Shown here: positions 54,770 through 63,356 of the stretch, in pieces
Layout of the letters: the number at the start of each line of letters is the position of its first letter
Numbering within the stretch: position 1 is the stretch's first letter
The notes under the pieces: model-generated
The model's database searches: none
What the model was told of the DNA's origin: nothing
What the model saw: only the letters and a program-made list of their open reading frames with translations
Assembly (NCBI RefSeq): GCF_016653635.2
Contig: NZ_CP067420.1
Location: 1,929,501 to 1,993,500, forward strand
Source of the DNA: Skermanella sp. TT6
GTDB taxonomy: Bacteria; Pseudomonadota; Alphaproteobacteria; Azospirillales; Azospirillaceae
DNA length: 64,000 bases
Direction of reading: 5' to 3'
Program-made: the position numbers and the translations under genes

Positions 54770-57505
54770 ATGTCGATCCTTCCCACCGGCTCACCGGCGG
54801 TGGACACACGCACTCCGCCCAGGCGGACCATCCTTTCCCTGACCCTAATGGCTGCGGTCATCGCCGGCACCGCGATGACCCACCTCGGCATCTGGCGCGG
54901 CCAGACCGCCCCGGTGGATGTGGCGGCATCGCCAAGCCGCCTGCAGTCGGTGTCGTACAGCCCTTCAGGCCGCGACTTCAGCCCGGAAGACGACCAGCAC
55001 GTGTCGGTCGCCGACATCCGGAAGGACATGGCGGCGATCAACGGGATCGCCGACGGGATCCGGACCTATACCGTTTCCGACGGTCAGGACCGCGCGCCCG
55101 GCGTGGCGGCCCGCATGGGCCTGAAGGTGAGCCTGGGCATCTGGCTGAACGCCGATGCCGAACACAACAGGCAGGAGATCGACCAGGCCGTGGCGATCGC
55201 GCGCAGCACGCCCAACGTCGTGCGGGTCGTGGTCGGCAACGAGTCGCTGCTGCGCGCCGACCAGACCGACGAGAGCCTCGCGGCGCTGGTCGCCGAGGTG
55301 CGGGCACGGGTGCCGCGGCGCATCCCCGTGGGCACGGCCGACACCTGGTCGGAGTTGCTGAACGCGCCGAAGACGGTCGCGGTGTCCGACTTCGTCGGCA
55401 TCCACACACTGCCGTACTGGGAAAAGCTCGACAGCTCCGGCGCCTTGCCCTACGCCATGGACAAGATCAAGCGCATCCGGCAGGCCTATCCGGGCAAGCC
55501 GATCTGGGTCGGCGAAATCGGCTGGCCGTCGGACGGCGACAATTTCGGCAATGCCCACGCGTCGCGTCCCGAGCAGGCCCGGATCATCCGTGAATTCGCC
55601 CAGGACGCCAAGCGCATGGGCGTCGAGTACAACGTGATCGAGGCGTTCGACCAGCCCTGGAAGACCGCGATCGAGGGCAGCCCCGGCCCGTTCTGGGGCG
55701 TGCTCGACGCCGACCGGCAGCCCAAGTGGCAGCTCCAGGGCGCGGTCGAGCCCAAGCCGGAAGCCTTCGCGGTCGGCGTCGCCTCGGTGCTGGTCGGCGT
55801 GTTCCTGTCGCTGCCCGCCCTGTTCCGCCGGCGTGCCACCGTCCTGCAGACCCTGCTGTGGTCGATCGCCGCCCACGGCTCGGCCGGCATGACCGCCTGG
55901 GCCGTCCTGGCCGCCATGGGCGTCTATCCGACCATGGGCACCGTGATCATGTGGGGCAGCGGCCTGACGCTGGGCGGCATCCTGCTGATCCTGGCGCTCG
56001 CCGACCTGGACGAGATGACCCGCACCCTGCTGGGCCGCCGGCCGACCCGCCTGCTGCCGGCCGAGGGCGCCGCGGCGCTGATCCGCAACGCCGGCGTGGC
56101 CGTGCGGGAGCCGATGGTGTCCGTCCACATCGCCGCCCGGAACGAGGATCCGGCGATGCTGAACGCCACCCTGGACAGCCTGGCCGCCCAGGAGTACGGG
56201 GCCTTCGAAGTGGTCGTCGCAATCAACAATACCGACGACATGGGCCTGATCACCCCGGTCGAGGACCATTGCCGGGCCCTGAACGAGCGGCTGGGCCGCA
56301 CCGTGTTCAAGTTCGCCAACTTCAACCCGATCACCGGCTTCAAGGCGGGCGCTTTGAACCGCGCCCTCCGGATCACCGCCGACGAGGCGGAGGTGATCGC
56401 GGTGCTGGACGCCGACTACGCGGTTTCGCCCCAGTGGCTGAGCCGGCTGGCTCCCGCCTTCTCGGACCCGGCCGTCGGCCTCGTCCAGGCGCCGCAGGAG
56501 CATCGTGACGGCGACCAGTCGCTGCTGAAGCGCCTGATGGCGGCCGAGTACCGCGCCTTCTTCGACAGCGGCATGGTCGAGCGGAACGAGGACAACGCCC
56601 TGATCGCCCACGGCACCATGATCATGGTCCGGCGCTCCGCCCTGGAGGACCTGGGCGGCTGGTCCGAGTGGTGCATCGTCGAGGACACCGAGTTGGGCCT
56701 GACCCTGCTGGAGCAGGGCTGGAAGCAGCACTACACGACGGAACGGCTGGGCGCCGGCATCACGCCGGACAGCTACAAGGACTTCCGCCAGCAGCGCCAC
56801 CGCTGGGCCTACGGCTCGGTCCAGATCATGAAAGCCCACCTGCGGGCCCTGCTGCCCGGCGCCAAGGGGCTGAACGGCGCCCAGAAGTTCCATTTCTGGA
56901 CCGGCTGGGCGCGCTGGTGGTCCGATGCCCTGGGGCTTATCGCCGGTGCCGGCGCCATCACGTGGACCCTGCTGGCGACCGTGCTGCCGCTGCACCTGCC
57001 GCCGCCGGAGGTGACGGCGATCGCCATCGCGGCGCTGATGCTGCGCGCCGCGGCCAGCATGGCGCTGACGAAGTTCGCCTCCCGGCACGGTTGGGGCGAG
57101 ACGGTCGGCACCGCGCTGCTGGGCATGAGCCTGAACTACACCGTCGGCGCCGCCGTTCTGAAGGGTCTGTTCACCAAGCACGAACCCTTCAAGGTGACGT
57201 CGAAGGGCAAGCGGAAGAAGGCGGCGAAATTTCCCGCCGTGCCGGAAGCCGTGCTGGCCGGGTTGCTGGTGGTCTGCTGCCTGATCGCGACCGTGCTCAA
57301 CCATGCCGGGACCGTGTCGCTGACCCTGTGGACGATCCTGCTGGCTGTCATGGCGGTGCCCAACCTGATCGCGGCGCTGCTGGCGGCGACCGACCTGATG
57401 CCGGTCCGAGAGAAGGCCGCCGACCCCATGCCGGAGCCGGTCGCCGTTCCCTCGGCGGCACCCCAGCCGGCCGGCGCGCTGGTCGTCGACGCAGTGGGGG
57501 GCTGA
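54770..57505 (+). CDS. GH17-GT2 fusion beta-glucan synthase
   Basis: A 911-aa bifunctional membrane protein. After one N-terminal helix, residues ~60-320 are a GH17 domain with catalytic Glu in VVVGNESLLRAD and WVGEIGWPSDG. Helices at 335-420 lead to a GT2 domain with the D, D, QxxRW set: LDADYAVSPQWL, EDTELG and RQQRHRW. More helices and a Pro-rich tail follow. Fusions like this make cyclic or linear beta-1,3(1,6)-glucans in rhizobia (NdvB/NdvC type). The GH17 part may trim or transfer chains. Confidence 0.88.
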   Translation: MSILPTGSPAVDTRTPPRRTILSLTLMAAVIAGTAMTHLGIWRGQTAPVDVAASPSRLQSVSYSPSGRDFSPEDDQHVSVADIRKDMAAINGIADGIRTYTVSDGQDRAPGVAARMGLKVSLGIWLNADAEHNRQEIDQAVAIARSTPNVVRVVVGNESLLRADQTDESLAALVAEVRARVPRRIPVGTADTWSELLNAPKTVAVSDFVGIHTLPYWEKLDSSGALPYAMDKIKRIRQAYPGKPIWVGEIGWPSDGDNFGNAHASRPEQARIIREFAQDAKRMGVEYNVIEAFDQPWKTAIEGSPGPFWGVLDADRQPKWQLQGAVEPKPEAFAVGVASVLVGVFLSLPALFRRRATVLQTLLWSIAAHGSAGMTAWAVLAAMGVYPTMGTVIMWGSGLTLGGILLILALADLDEMTRTLLGRRPTRLLPAEGAAALIRNAGVAVREPMVSVHIAARNEDPAMLNATLDSLAAQEYGAFEVVVAINNTDDMGLITPVEDHCRALNERLGRTVFKFANFNPITGFKAGALNRALRITADEAEVIAVLDADYAVSPQWLSRLAPAFSDPAVGLVQAPQEHRDGDQSLLKRLMAAEYRAFFDSGMVERNEDNALIAHGTMIMVRRSALEDLGGWSEWCIVEDTELGLTLLEQGWKQHYTTERLGAGITPDSYKDFRQQRHRWAYGSVQIMKAHLRALLPGAKGLNGAQKFHFWTGWARWWSDALGLIAGAGAITWTLLATVLPLHLPPPEVTAIAIAALMLRAAASMALTKFASRHGWGETVGTALLGMSLNYTVGAAVLKGLFTKHEPFKVTSKGKRKKAAKFPAVPEAVLAGLLVVCCLIATVLNHAGTVSLTLWTILLAVMAVPNLIAALLAATDLMPVREKAADPMPEPVAVPSAAPQPAGALVVDAVGG

Positions 57506-57560
57506 CCGTCTCCGGGCCTGCCTTATCGTGACGTGAAATGCGACGGCGCCCTGCCGGAGG

Positions 57561-58964
57561 TCAGACGATCTCCGCCAGGGCGTCGGCATTTTCGTCCAGA
57601 AGACTGCCGATCCTCCCGAGCGCAGCGGCAAGGCTGTCGAGGTCGGGCGCCGCTCCCAGCGAGATCCTGACGGAGGCGTCGGGTGCCGGTCCGACGGCGA
57701 AGGCGGTGTCGGGGACCAGGGCAAGGCCGAAGCGCCGGGCCTGGGTGGCGAAGCCGGTGGCGCTCCGGCAGGCGGGCAGCCTGAGCCAGATGTGGTGACC
57801 CTGGCCGTGAGCCGCGAAGCTGCCGGCCGGCAGGATCCGGCGGGCGACGTCCTGACGGCGGGCCGCCTCGGCCCGGATGTCCTCGACCAGACGCAGGGCG
57901 GTGCCATCCTGAACCCACCGTGTCGCGACCGCGGCCGACAGGGGCGGAACCATCTGGCAGACCGCCCGCAGCGCTGCCTGGATCCGGGCGGCGCAGCGAT
58001 CGTCGGGAGCGACCAGATATGCCACCCGCAGGGCCGGCAGCAGGCACTTCGACAGCGTGCCGAGATACCAGGTCCGGTCGGGCGCAAAGGTCGCCAGCGG
58101 CGGCGCCGGCGCTGACGGCAGCAGACCGTAGGCGTCGTCCTCGATCACCGCCAGCCGATGGCGCCGGGCGATTTCCGCCACGGCGGCCCGGCGCGCCGGC
58201 GGCATGGTGGCTGCCGTCGGGTTCTGGATGGTGGGGATGGTATAGAGCGCCGCCGGCTTCAGCCGGGCGCAGGCGGCATCCAGGGCTTCGGGAAGCAGGC
58301 CGTCCCCGTCCATGGGCAGCCCCTCCAGCGCGATGCCGGTCTGGACGGCGATGGCCCGCAGGCCCGGATAGGTGAACTGCTCTGTCAGGACCGTGCTGCC
58401 CGGCGGTGCCAGGGTCGTCAGGAGCGCCATGAGCGCCGCCTGTCCACCGGCCGTGACCAGGACGCGGGACGGCGGGACGGTGCCGAGCAGGGGGGCCAAC
58501 CACCGGGCCGCGGCGGCGCGCTCCGCAGTGCCGCCGGCACTGGGATGGTAGCTGAGCACCCGGGCAGCATCGCTTCGCCGCAGGATCGCGGCCATGGTCT
58601 GGGAAAGCTTCGCCGGGATGGCCGCCGCCGGGGGCTGCGGCGGCAAGTTCATCGAAAGGTCGATTTCCGCAGGCAAGGGTTCGACCATGGGAGGCTGCGC
58701 CAAAGGGCCGCGTACGAACGTGCCGCGTCCGGCCGCGGCATCCACCAGTCCGCGCCGGCGCGCTTCGCCATAGGCCCTGGTCACCGTCGTCAGGTCCAGG
58801 TCGAGGGCGGCGGCGAGAGCCCTGTGGGTGGGCAGGCGTTCACCCTCCGGCAGGGTCCCGGCGGCGATGCCCTCCTGGATCGCATCCGCCAGAGCGAGAT
58901 AGATCGGACCGGAAGCGTCGGAAAGATCGGGTATCCAGGAGCAGGGTGCGGAGTCCTCCTTCAA
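57561..58964 (-). CDS. MocR/GabR-type transcription factor (GntR-HTH + aminotransferase domain)
   Basis: A 467-aa regulator. Residues ~15-85 are the GntR winged helix (GPIYLALADAIQEGIAAGTL, LDLTTVTRAYGEARRRGLVD). The remainder is a PLP fold I domain with the cofactor lysine in WYLGTLSKCLLPALRVAYL and IEDDAYG. Such proteins sense PLP or amino acids and control adjacent genes. The target is not evident; neighbours are the glucan synthase (convergent) and a DUF983 gene 56 bp upstream on the same strand. Confidence 0.9.
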   Translation of the reverse strand: MKEDSAPCSWIPDLSDASGPIYLALADAIQEGIAAGTLPEGERLPTHRALAAALDLDLTTVTRAYGEARRRGLVDAAAGRGTFVRGPLAQPPMVEPLPAEIDLSMNLPPQPPAAAIPAKLSQTMAAILRRSDAARVLSYHPSAGGTAERAAAARWLAPLLGTVPPSRVLVTAGGQAALMALLTTLAPPGSTVLTEQFTYPGLRAIAVQTGIALEGLPMDGDGLLPEALDAACARLKPAALYTIPTIQNPTAATMPPARRAAVAEIARRHRLAVIEDDAYGLLPSAPAPPLATFAPDRTWYLGTLSKCLLPALRVAYLVAPDDRCAARIQAALRAVCQMVPPLSAAVATRWVQDGTALRLVEDIRAEAARRQDVARRILPAGSFAAHGQGHHIWLRLPACRSATGFATQARRFGLALVPDTAFAVGPAPDASVRISLGAAPDLDSLAAALGRIGSLLDENADALAEIV

Positions 58965-59020
58965 GCTTCGCTCCCCTTTTCACGATTCCCGATCGGCCGC
59001 CAACGCGTATCCGGCATTTG

Positions 59021-59410
59021 TCAGGGCTGGTCGCGCGGGGTCAAGCGGCCTTCGTTCGCCTTGTTGATGTATTGCGAACAGACCAGCCAGCCCTTCAGCG
59101 GCCGGAGCAATGCCAGGCAGGATCCCACCAGCAGCGGCAGGGTGGTCACCAGATGGACCCAGATCGGCGCCTGGAACGCCAGTTCCAGCCACGCCGCGAA
59201 CGCGACGATGGGGAAACTGACGATGGACATGGCGAAGAAAGCCGGGCCATCGGCCGGATCGGCGAAGGAGAAATCGAGGCCGCAGACTTCGCACCGCTTC
59301 GTCAGGGTCAGGAAACCGTTGAAGATATGACCCTTGCCGCACCGGGGGCACAACCCCCGTGTACCCAGTTCCAGGGAGCTTTTGCCGAGAGGCTCGCTAT
59401 AGGGTTCCAT
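59021..59410 (-). CDS. DUF983 membrane protein
   Basis: A 129-aa protein starting MEPYSEPLGKSSLELGTRGL. The N-terminal zinc-ribbon has RGLCPRCGKGHIF and KRCEVCGLDF (two CxxC pairs). Two hydrophobic helices follow (FFAMSIVSFPIVAFAAWLEL, LVTTLPLLVGSCLALLRPLK). DUF983 proteins are common in alphaproteobacteria and sit in the membrane; function is unknown. A longer upstream frame exists but lacks a credible start. Confidence 0.88.
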   Translation of the reverse strand: MEPYSEPLGKSSLELGTRGLCPRCGKGHIFNGFLTLTKRCEVCGLDFSFADPADGPAFFAMSIVSFPIVAFAAWLELAFQAPIWVHLVTTLPLLVGSCLALLRPLKGWLVCSQYINKANEGRLTPRDQP

Positions 59411-59707
59411 GTCGATGCACCGATTGTATGGATCAATTCTATGGGCAATGTATTCGAACATGACATCCATACAAGGATGAATGTCAGGTCTTGGTGTCCA
59501 GGTCCTGCACCCGGCCGGGCTGGTTCCCGGTTGCCGTGGGGCATTGAGGGTACGAAATCGGGGCATTCGACTGGAACAACCCCTTCGATCCGACGTTTAG
59601 CTCCGTCAGGCCGCATCGGCGCGGCCCCGTTCAGGCGCGGCTTTCCCCAGCACTTGCTCCTGCGAAGCGACCTAGGCTCGAGGTCGTGACGGACTCTGGT
59701 GTGTTTC

Positions 59708-61483
59708 ATGGTACAGGACAGGCGGCGGTTCATGGTGGGTGGGAAAGGTAACAGGACGGGCGACGAAAGATCGCTCGACGTGGAGGGCGGCGGCCAGAGC
59801 GCCGGCCGCTCCGCCAGTGGCGACCTGGACCGCGGCAACGCCTACTCGCCCACGGGAACCGCGGGCGCCCGCCACTGGCAGGAGAGCTACATCACCCGCC
59901 CGGGGCTGGACGACCGCAGCAGCGTGTTCTTCGCGGCCGTCGAGATGACGCGAATGCCGATGCTGGTGACCGATCCCAACCAGCCGGACAATCCGATCGT
60001 CTTCTCCAACCTCGCCTTTCTCGAACTGACCCAGTACGAAGAGAGCGAGGTACTGGGGCGGAACTGCCGTTTCCTCCAAGGCCCGCAGACGGACCCCGAG
60101 GCGGTGGACGAGATCCGCGCCGCGGTGACCGAGCAGCGGGCGGTCGCGGTGGACATCCTGAACTACCGGCGCGACGGAACCCCGTTCTGGAACGCGCTCT
60201 TCATCGGCCCGATCTTCGATCAGGACGGAAACCTGCTCTACTTCTTCGCATCCCAGATGGACGTGACCCGGCGGCGCACGTCGGAGCAGGCGTTCCGTCA
60301 AGCTCAGAAGATGGAGGCGATCGGACAGCTCACCGCTGGGCTGGCCCACGACTTCAACAATCTGCTTCAGGTCATCTCCGGCAATCTGGAGATCGCCGCG
60401 TCCCGGGCCGGCAACGACGAGGTGCTGCACCGCGCGATCGACCGGGCCGGCCGGGCGGCCGGGCAGGGGGCGAAGCTGACCCAGCAGCTGTTGACTTTCG
60501 CGCGCAAGCAACGGCTGGAGCCGCGGCGGGTGAACCTCAATTCGCTGGTGGTCGAGTTCAGCGAAATGCTGGTCCGGACGATCGGCGACAAGGTCGACCT
60601 GCGGCTCGATCTCAAGCCGGGGCTGCCGTCCAGCACGCTGGATCCGGTGCATTTGGAAATGGCATTGCTGAACGTGCTGATCAATGCACGCGATGCGATG
60701 CCTGACGGCGGCAGGGTGACGGTCGCGACCGCGACCCGGACGTTGAACGGGAAGGCCGCCGCCCACCAGCTTCCTCCGGGAAGCTACGTGGTGCTGTGCG
60801 TGACCGACGATGGCCAGGGCATGCCGCCGGAGGTGGCGCGGCGTGCGACCGAGCCCTTCTTCACGACGAAATCGCCGGGTACCGGCCTCGGCCTCGCCAT
60901 GGTTCACGGCTTCGTCCAGCAGTCCCACGGGCGGCTGGAGATTGAAAGCCGGCCCGGGGAGGGAACCGCCGTGCGGATGATCTTCCCCGTGGAGATCACG
61001 CGCCCGGGCCTTCCCGAGCCGGAGGTGGTCGGCGGGATCGGGCGCGAGGAAGACAGGTCCGGTGCCGGTCCGGTCAGGACCATCCTGGTGGTCGAGGACA
61101 ATGACGACGTCTGCCATGTGGCGGAAACCCACCTGCGGGGCCTGGGCTACCGCGTGGTTTCGGCCCGCAGCGGCGAGCAGGCGATCGAATTGCTGGACGA
61201 CCGGGATTCCATCGATCTGCTGTTCACGGATCTGGTCATGCCGGGAGGGATGAACGGGTTGGTGCTGGCACGGCGGGTGCGGGAGCGTTTTCCCAGCCTC
61301 CCGGTGCTGCTCACGACCGGATACACCGATGAGGAGGCCGCACCGGGAGCGGACTGGTCGGGAATGGATATCCTGAACAAGCCATACCGGCGCACCGACT
61401 TGGCCGAGCGGGTGCGGGCGGCGCTCGGCGACGGCGGATCCGCTCGGCCGGTCGACGCGGAAAGATTTCAGCACGAGGGGTGA
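59708..61483 (+). CDS. LOV-domain hybrid histidine kinase (blue-light sensor)
   Basis: A ~591-aa soluble hybrid kinase. The start is uncertain (59708 or 59732). Residues ~70-195 are a LOV domain with the photoactive cysteine motif VLGRNCRFLQGPQTDP and flavin contacts NYRRDGTPFWNALF and FFASQMDVT. The kinase follows: GLAHDFNNLLQVISG (phospho-His), NVLINARDAM, DDGQGM, GTGLGLAMVHG. A C-terminal receiver has LLFTDLVMPGGMNG and ILNKPYRR. In relatives, blue light forms a cysteinyl-flavin adduct that changes kinase activity. The next gene encodes a free receiver. Confidence 0.93.
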   Translation: MVQDRRRFMVGGKGNRTGDERSLDVEGGGQSAGRSASGDLDRGNAYSPTGTAGARHWQESYITRPGLDDRSSVFFAAVEMTRMPMLVTDPNQPDNPIVFSNLAFLELTQYEESEVLGRNCRFLQGPQTDPEAVDEIRAAVTEQRAVAVDILNYRRDGTPFWNALFIGPIFDQDGNLLYFFASQMDVTRRRTSEQAFRQAQKMEAIGQLTAGLAHDFNNLLQVISGNLEIAASRAGNDEVLHRAIDRAGRAAGQGAKLTQQLLTFARKQRLEPRRVNLNSLVVEFSEMLVRTIGDKVDLRLDLKPGLPSSTLDPVHLEMALLNVLINARDAMPDGGRVTVATATRTLNGKAAAHQLPPGSYVVLCVTDDGQGMPPEVARRATEPFFTTKSPGTGLGLAMVHGFVQQSHGRLEIESRPGEGTAVRMIFPVEITRPGLPEPEVVGGIGREEDRSGAGPVRTILVVEDNDDVCHVAETHLRGLGYRVVSARSGEQAIELLDDRDSIDLLFTDLVMPGGMNGLVLARRVRERFPSLPVLLTTGYTDEEAAPGADWSGMDILNKPYRRTDLAERVRAALGDGGSARPVDAERFQHEG

Positions 61484-61490
61484 AGCCGAC

Positions 61491-61859
61491 GTGGCGCATG
61501 TGCTTTTGGCCGAGGATGAGGCTTTGATCGCGCTGATGTTTCAGGACGCATTGGAAGGAGAGGGACACCGGGTCACCGTGGCGCGGGACGGTATCGAAGC
61601 TCTGGAGGCGGATGCTCGCGACCCGGCGGAAGCCCTGGTCACGGACTTGGCGATGCCGCGCATGGGCGGGCGCGAACTGCTGGATCGCCTGCGCGAACGG
61701 CGGCCGGACCTGCCGGCGGTGGTCGTGACAGGATATGCCGGCGAGGTCCACCTGGGTGCCCCGCTGACCGTCCTGCTGGCCAAGCCGGTCAGCCCTCGTG
61801 CCCTGACGGCCCGGCTGACCGAGTTGCTGGCCGACAGCGGTACCCTTCGGGACTTCTGA
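61491..61859 (+). CDS. Single-domain response regulator
   Basis: A 122-aa receiver with GTG start at 61491, 7 bp after the LOV kinase stop. The acidic pocket is AEDEAL, the phospho-Asp is in LVTDLAMPRMGG, and the switch Lys is in LLAKPVSPR. No output domain, so it probably relays phosphate from the LOV kinase to another partner. The tight spacing implies co-transcription. Confidence 0.9.
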   Translation: MAHVLLAEDEALIALMFQDALEGEGHRVTVARDGIEALEADARDPAEALVTDLAMPRMGGRELLDRLRERRPDLPAVVVTGYAGEVHLGAPLTVLLAKPVSPRALTARLTELLADSGTLRDF

Positions 61860-61900
61860 GCCCCGCTTTCTCGCGGGCGACAGGGTGATGTTCCGATGGC

Positions 61901-62057
61901 TTGACGTGCATATTCGGAAAGTCTGATGCGCGCCGGGCTTTTTCTGTTGCAACCAATTCGCGGCGAGACCATTTTCCGCAGTGCAGCAGCGATGCTGCGA
62001 CGCCTCTTTGGGCGTTTCCTCCCTAGACTCAGGCCGCCCTCGGGCGGCCTTTTTTTC
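61901..62057 (+). ncRNA. Candidate small RNA with CCUCCC loop and intrinsic terminator
   Basis: A TTGACG (61901-61906) with a possible -10 17 bp later could start a ~125-nt RNA. Its path holds hairpins GCAGC-AGCGAT-GCTGC (61983-61998) and ACGCC-TCTTTG-GGCGT (62000-62015), a single-stranded TTTCCTCCCTAGACTC with an anti-Shine-Dalgarno CCTCCC, then a terminator. This layout resembles alphaproteobacterial trans-acting sRNAs. No RNA evidence; moderate to low confidence. Confidence 0.45.
62032..62057 (+). terminator. Intrinsic terminator
   Basis: GGCCGCCC-TC-GGGCGGCC followed by a run of seven to eight T. It ends the candidate small RNA or the LOV-kinase unit. Confidence 0.9.
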
Positions 62058-62284
62058 TTCTCCGCCGGGCGCGATCCGTCAACGATCCGCAAGCCGCCGA
62101 GAGGCGGGGGCCGCGACGCTTGTTCATCGGGCATGCAAACGCTAGTGTCCCATCCGCATCACGCCCCCGACACCCGGAACGATCGGGCCGGACTCTCCGG
62201 TCCCGGTACGGGGCGGCATTGCATCAACGAAGAGCGCGTTCTTTGAGAAGCGCCTCAAGAAAGCGGCGAGGGAGTGGAGGCGAC

Positions 62285-63328
62285 ATGCCCGAGGGTAACA
62301 ACACGCGCGTGGTGCTGGCGGAGCGGCCGGTGAACCGGGCTCCGGTGGAAGGCGATTTCCGGATCGAGCGGGTACCGCTCGCCGATCCGGCCGACGGCGA
62401 GGTGCTGATCCGCAACGGCTTCCTGTCGCTCGACCCCTATATGCGGGGCCGGATGAGCGCCGCGAAGTCATACGCCGAGCCGGTGCAGGTCGGCGGCGTC
62501 ATGCCCGGCGAAGCGGTCGGACAGGTCGTCGCGTCGCGGCATCCCGCTTGGCGCCCCGGCGACATGGTGCTGGGCAATACAGGCTGGCAGGAATTCGGGG
62601 TGCTTCCCGGCGAGCGGATCACCCGCATCGATCCCAACTTGGCTCCGGCCTCCTATTATCTGGGCGTGCTGGGCATGCCGGGAATGACCGCCTACTGCGC
62701 ACTGCTCTACCTGGGCGAGCCGCAGCCGGAACAGACCGTGCTGGTTTCGGCGGCATCGGGCGCCGTCGGTCAGGTGGTCGGCCAGATCGCGAAGATCCGC
62801 GGCTGCCGGGTGGTCGGCATCGCCGGGTCGGACGACAAGCTCGCCTATGTCCGCGACCAGCTCGGCTTCGACGCGGCGCTCAACTACAAGGATCGGGACG
62901 GCGGGACCAAGGAGTTCGAGACCCTGTCGCGGGAGGTGGCCGACTGCTGTCCCGACGGCGTGAACGTGTACTTCGACAATGTCGGGGGAGTCGTCCACGA
63001 CGCGGCCCTGGCCAACATCGCCCTGCACGGCCGGGTCATCGTCTGCGGGACCATCGCGGTCTACAACGAGTTGGAGAAGCGTGACATCGGCATCAGATGG
63101 ATGAGGCAGCTTCTGGTCAAGAGGGCCCGGATGGAAGGCTTCCTGGTCTTCGACCACGCCCACAGGACAGAGGAATTCCGCCATACCATGGCCGGATGGC
63201 TGAGCGAGGGCCGCGTCACCTACAAGGAGGACGTGGCCGAAGGGATCGAGTCCGCGCCCCGGGCGTTCATCGGGATGCTGGCCGGAGCCAACCGCGGCAA
63301 GCAGTTGGTCCGGATCAGCCAGGACTGA
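62285..63328 (+). CDS. curA: NADPH-dependent MDR-family enone/alkenal reductase (CurA-like)
   Basis: A 347-aa zinc-independent medium-chain reductase. It matches the CurA/PTGR type with SLDPYMRGRMS, the nucleotide motif SAASGAVGQVVGQIAKIRG and the phrase VYFDNVGGVVHDAALANI. Such enzymes reduce alpha,beta-unsaturated carbonyls. Start MPEGNNTRVV follows GGAGTGGAGGCGAC. Stand-alone gene downstream of the candidate sRNA. The exact substrate is unknown. Confidence 0.9.
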   Translation: MPEGNNTRVVLAERPVNRAPVEGDFRIERVPLADPADGEVLIRNGFLSLDPYMRGRMSAAKSYAEPVQVGGVMPGEAVGQVVASRHPAWRPGDMVLGNTGWQEFGVLPGERITRIDPNLAPASYYLGVLGMPGMTAYCALLYLGEPQPEQTVLVSAASGAVGQVVGQIAKIRGCRVVGIAGSDDKLAYVRDQLGFDAALNYKDRDGGTKEFETLSREVADCCPDGVNVYFDNVGGVVHDAALANIALHGRVIVCGTIAVYNELEKRDIGIRWMRQLLVKRARMEGFLVFDHAHRTEEFRHTMAGWLSEGRVTYKEDVAEGIESAPRAFIGMLAGANRGKQLVRISQD

Positions 63329-63356
63329 GACCGGAGGTGCTGGGCGCCAGGAGCGC

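Noticed and set aside
54965-58087. Minus-strand open frame of 1040 codons opposite the glucan synthase gene
   Set aside because: Overlaps a clear GH17-GT2 gene and has no recognisable domain; GC shadow.
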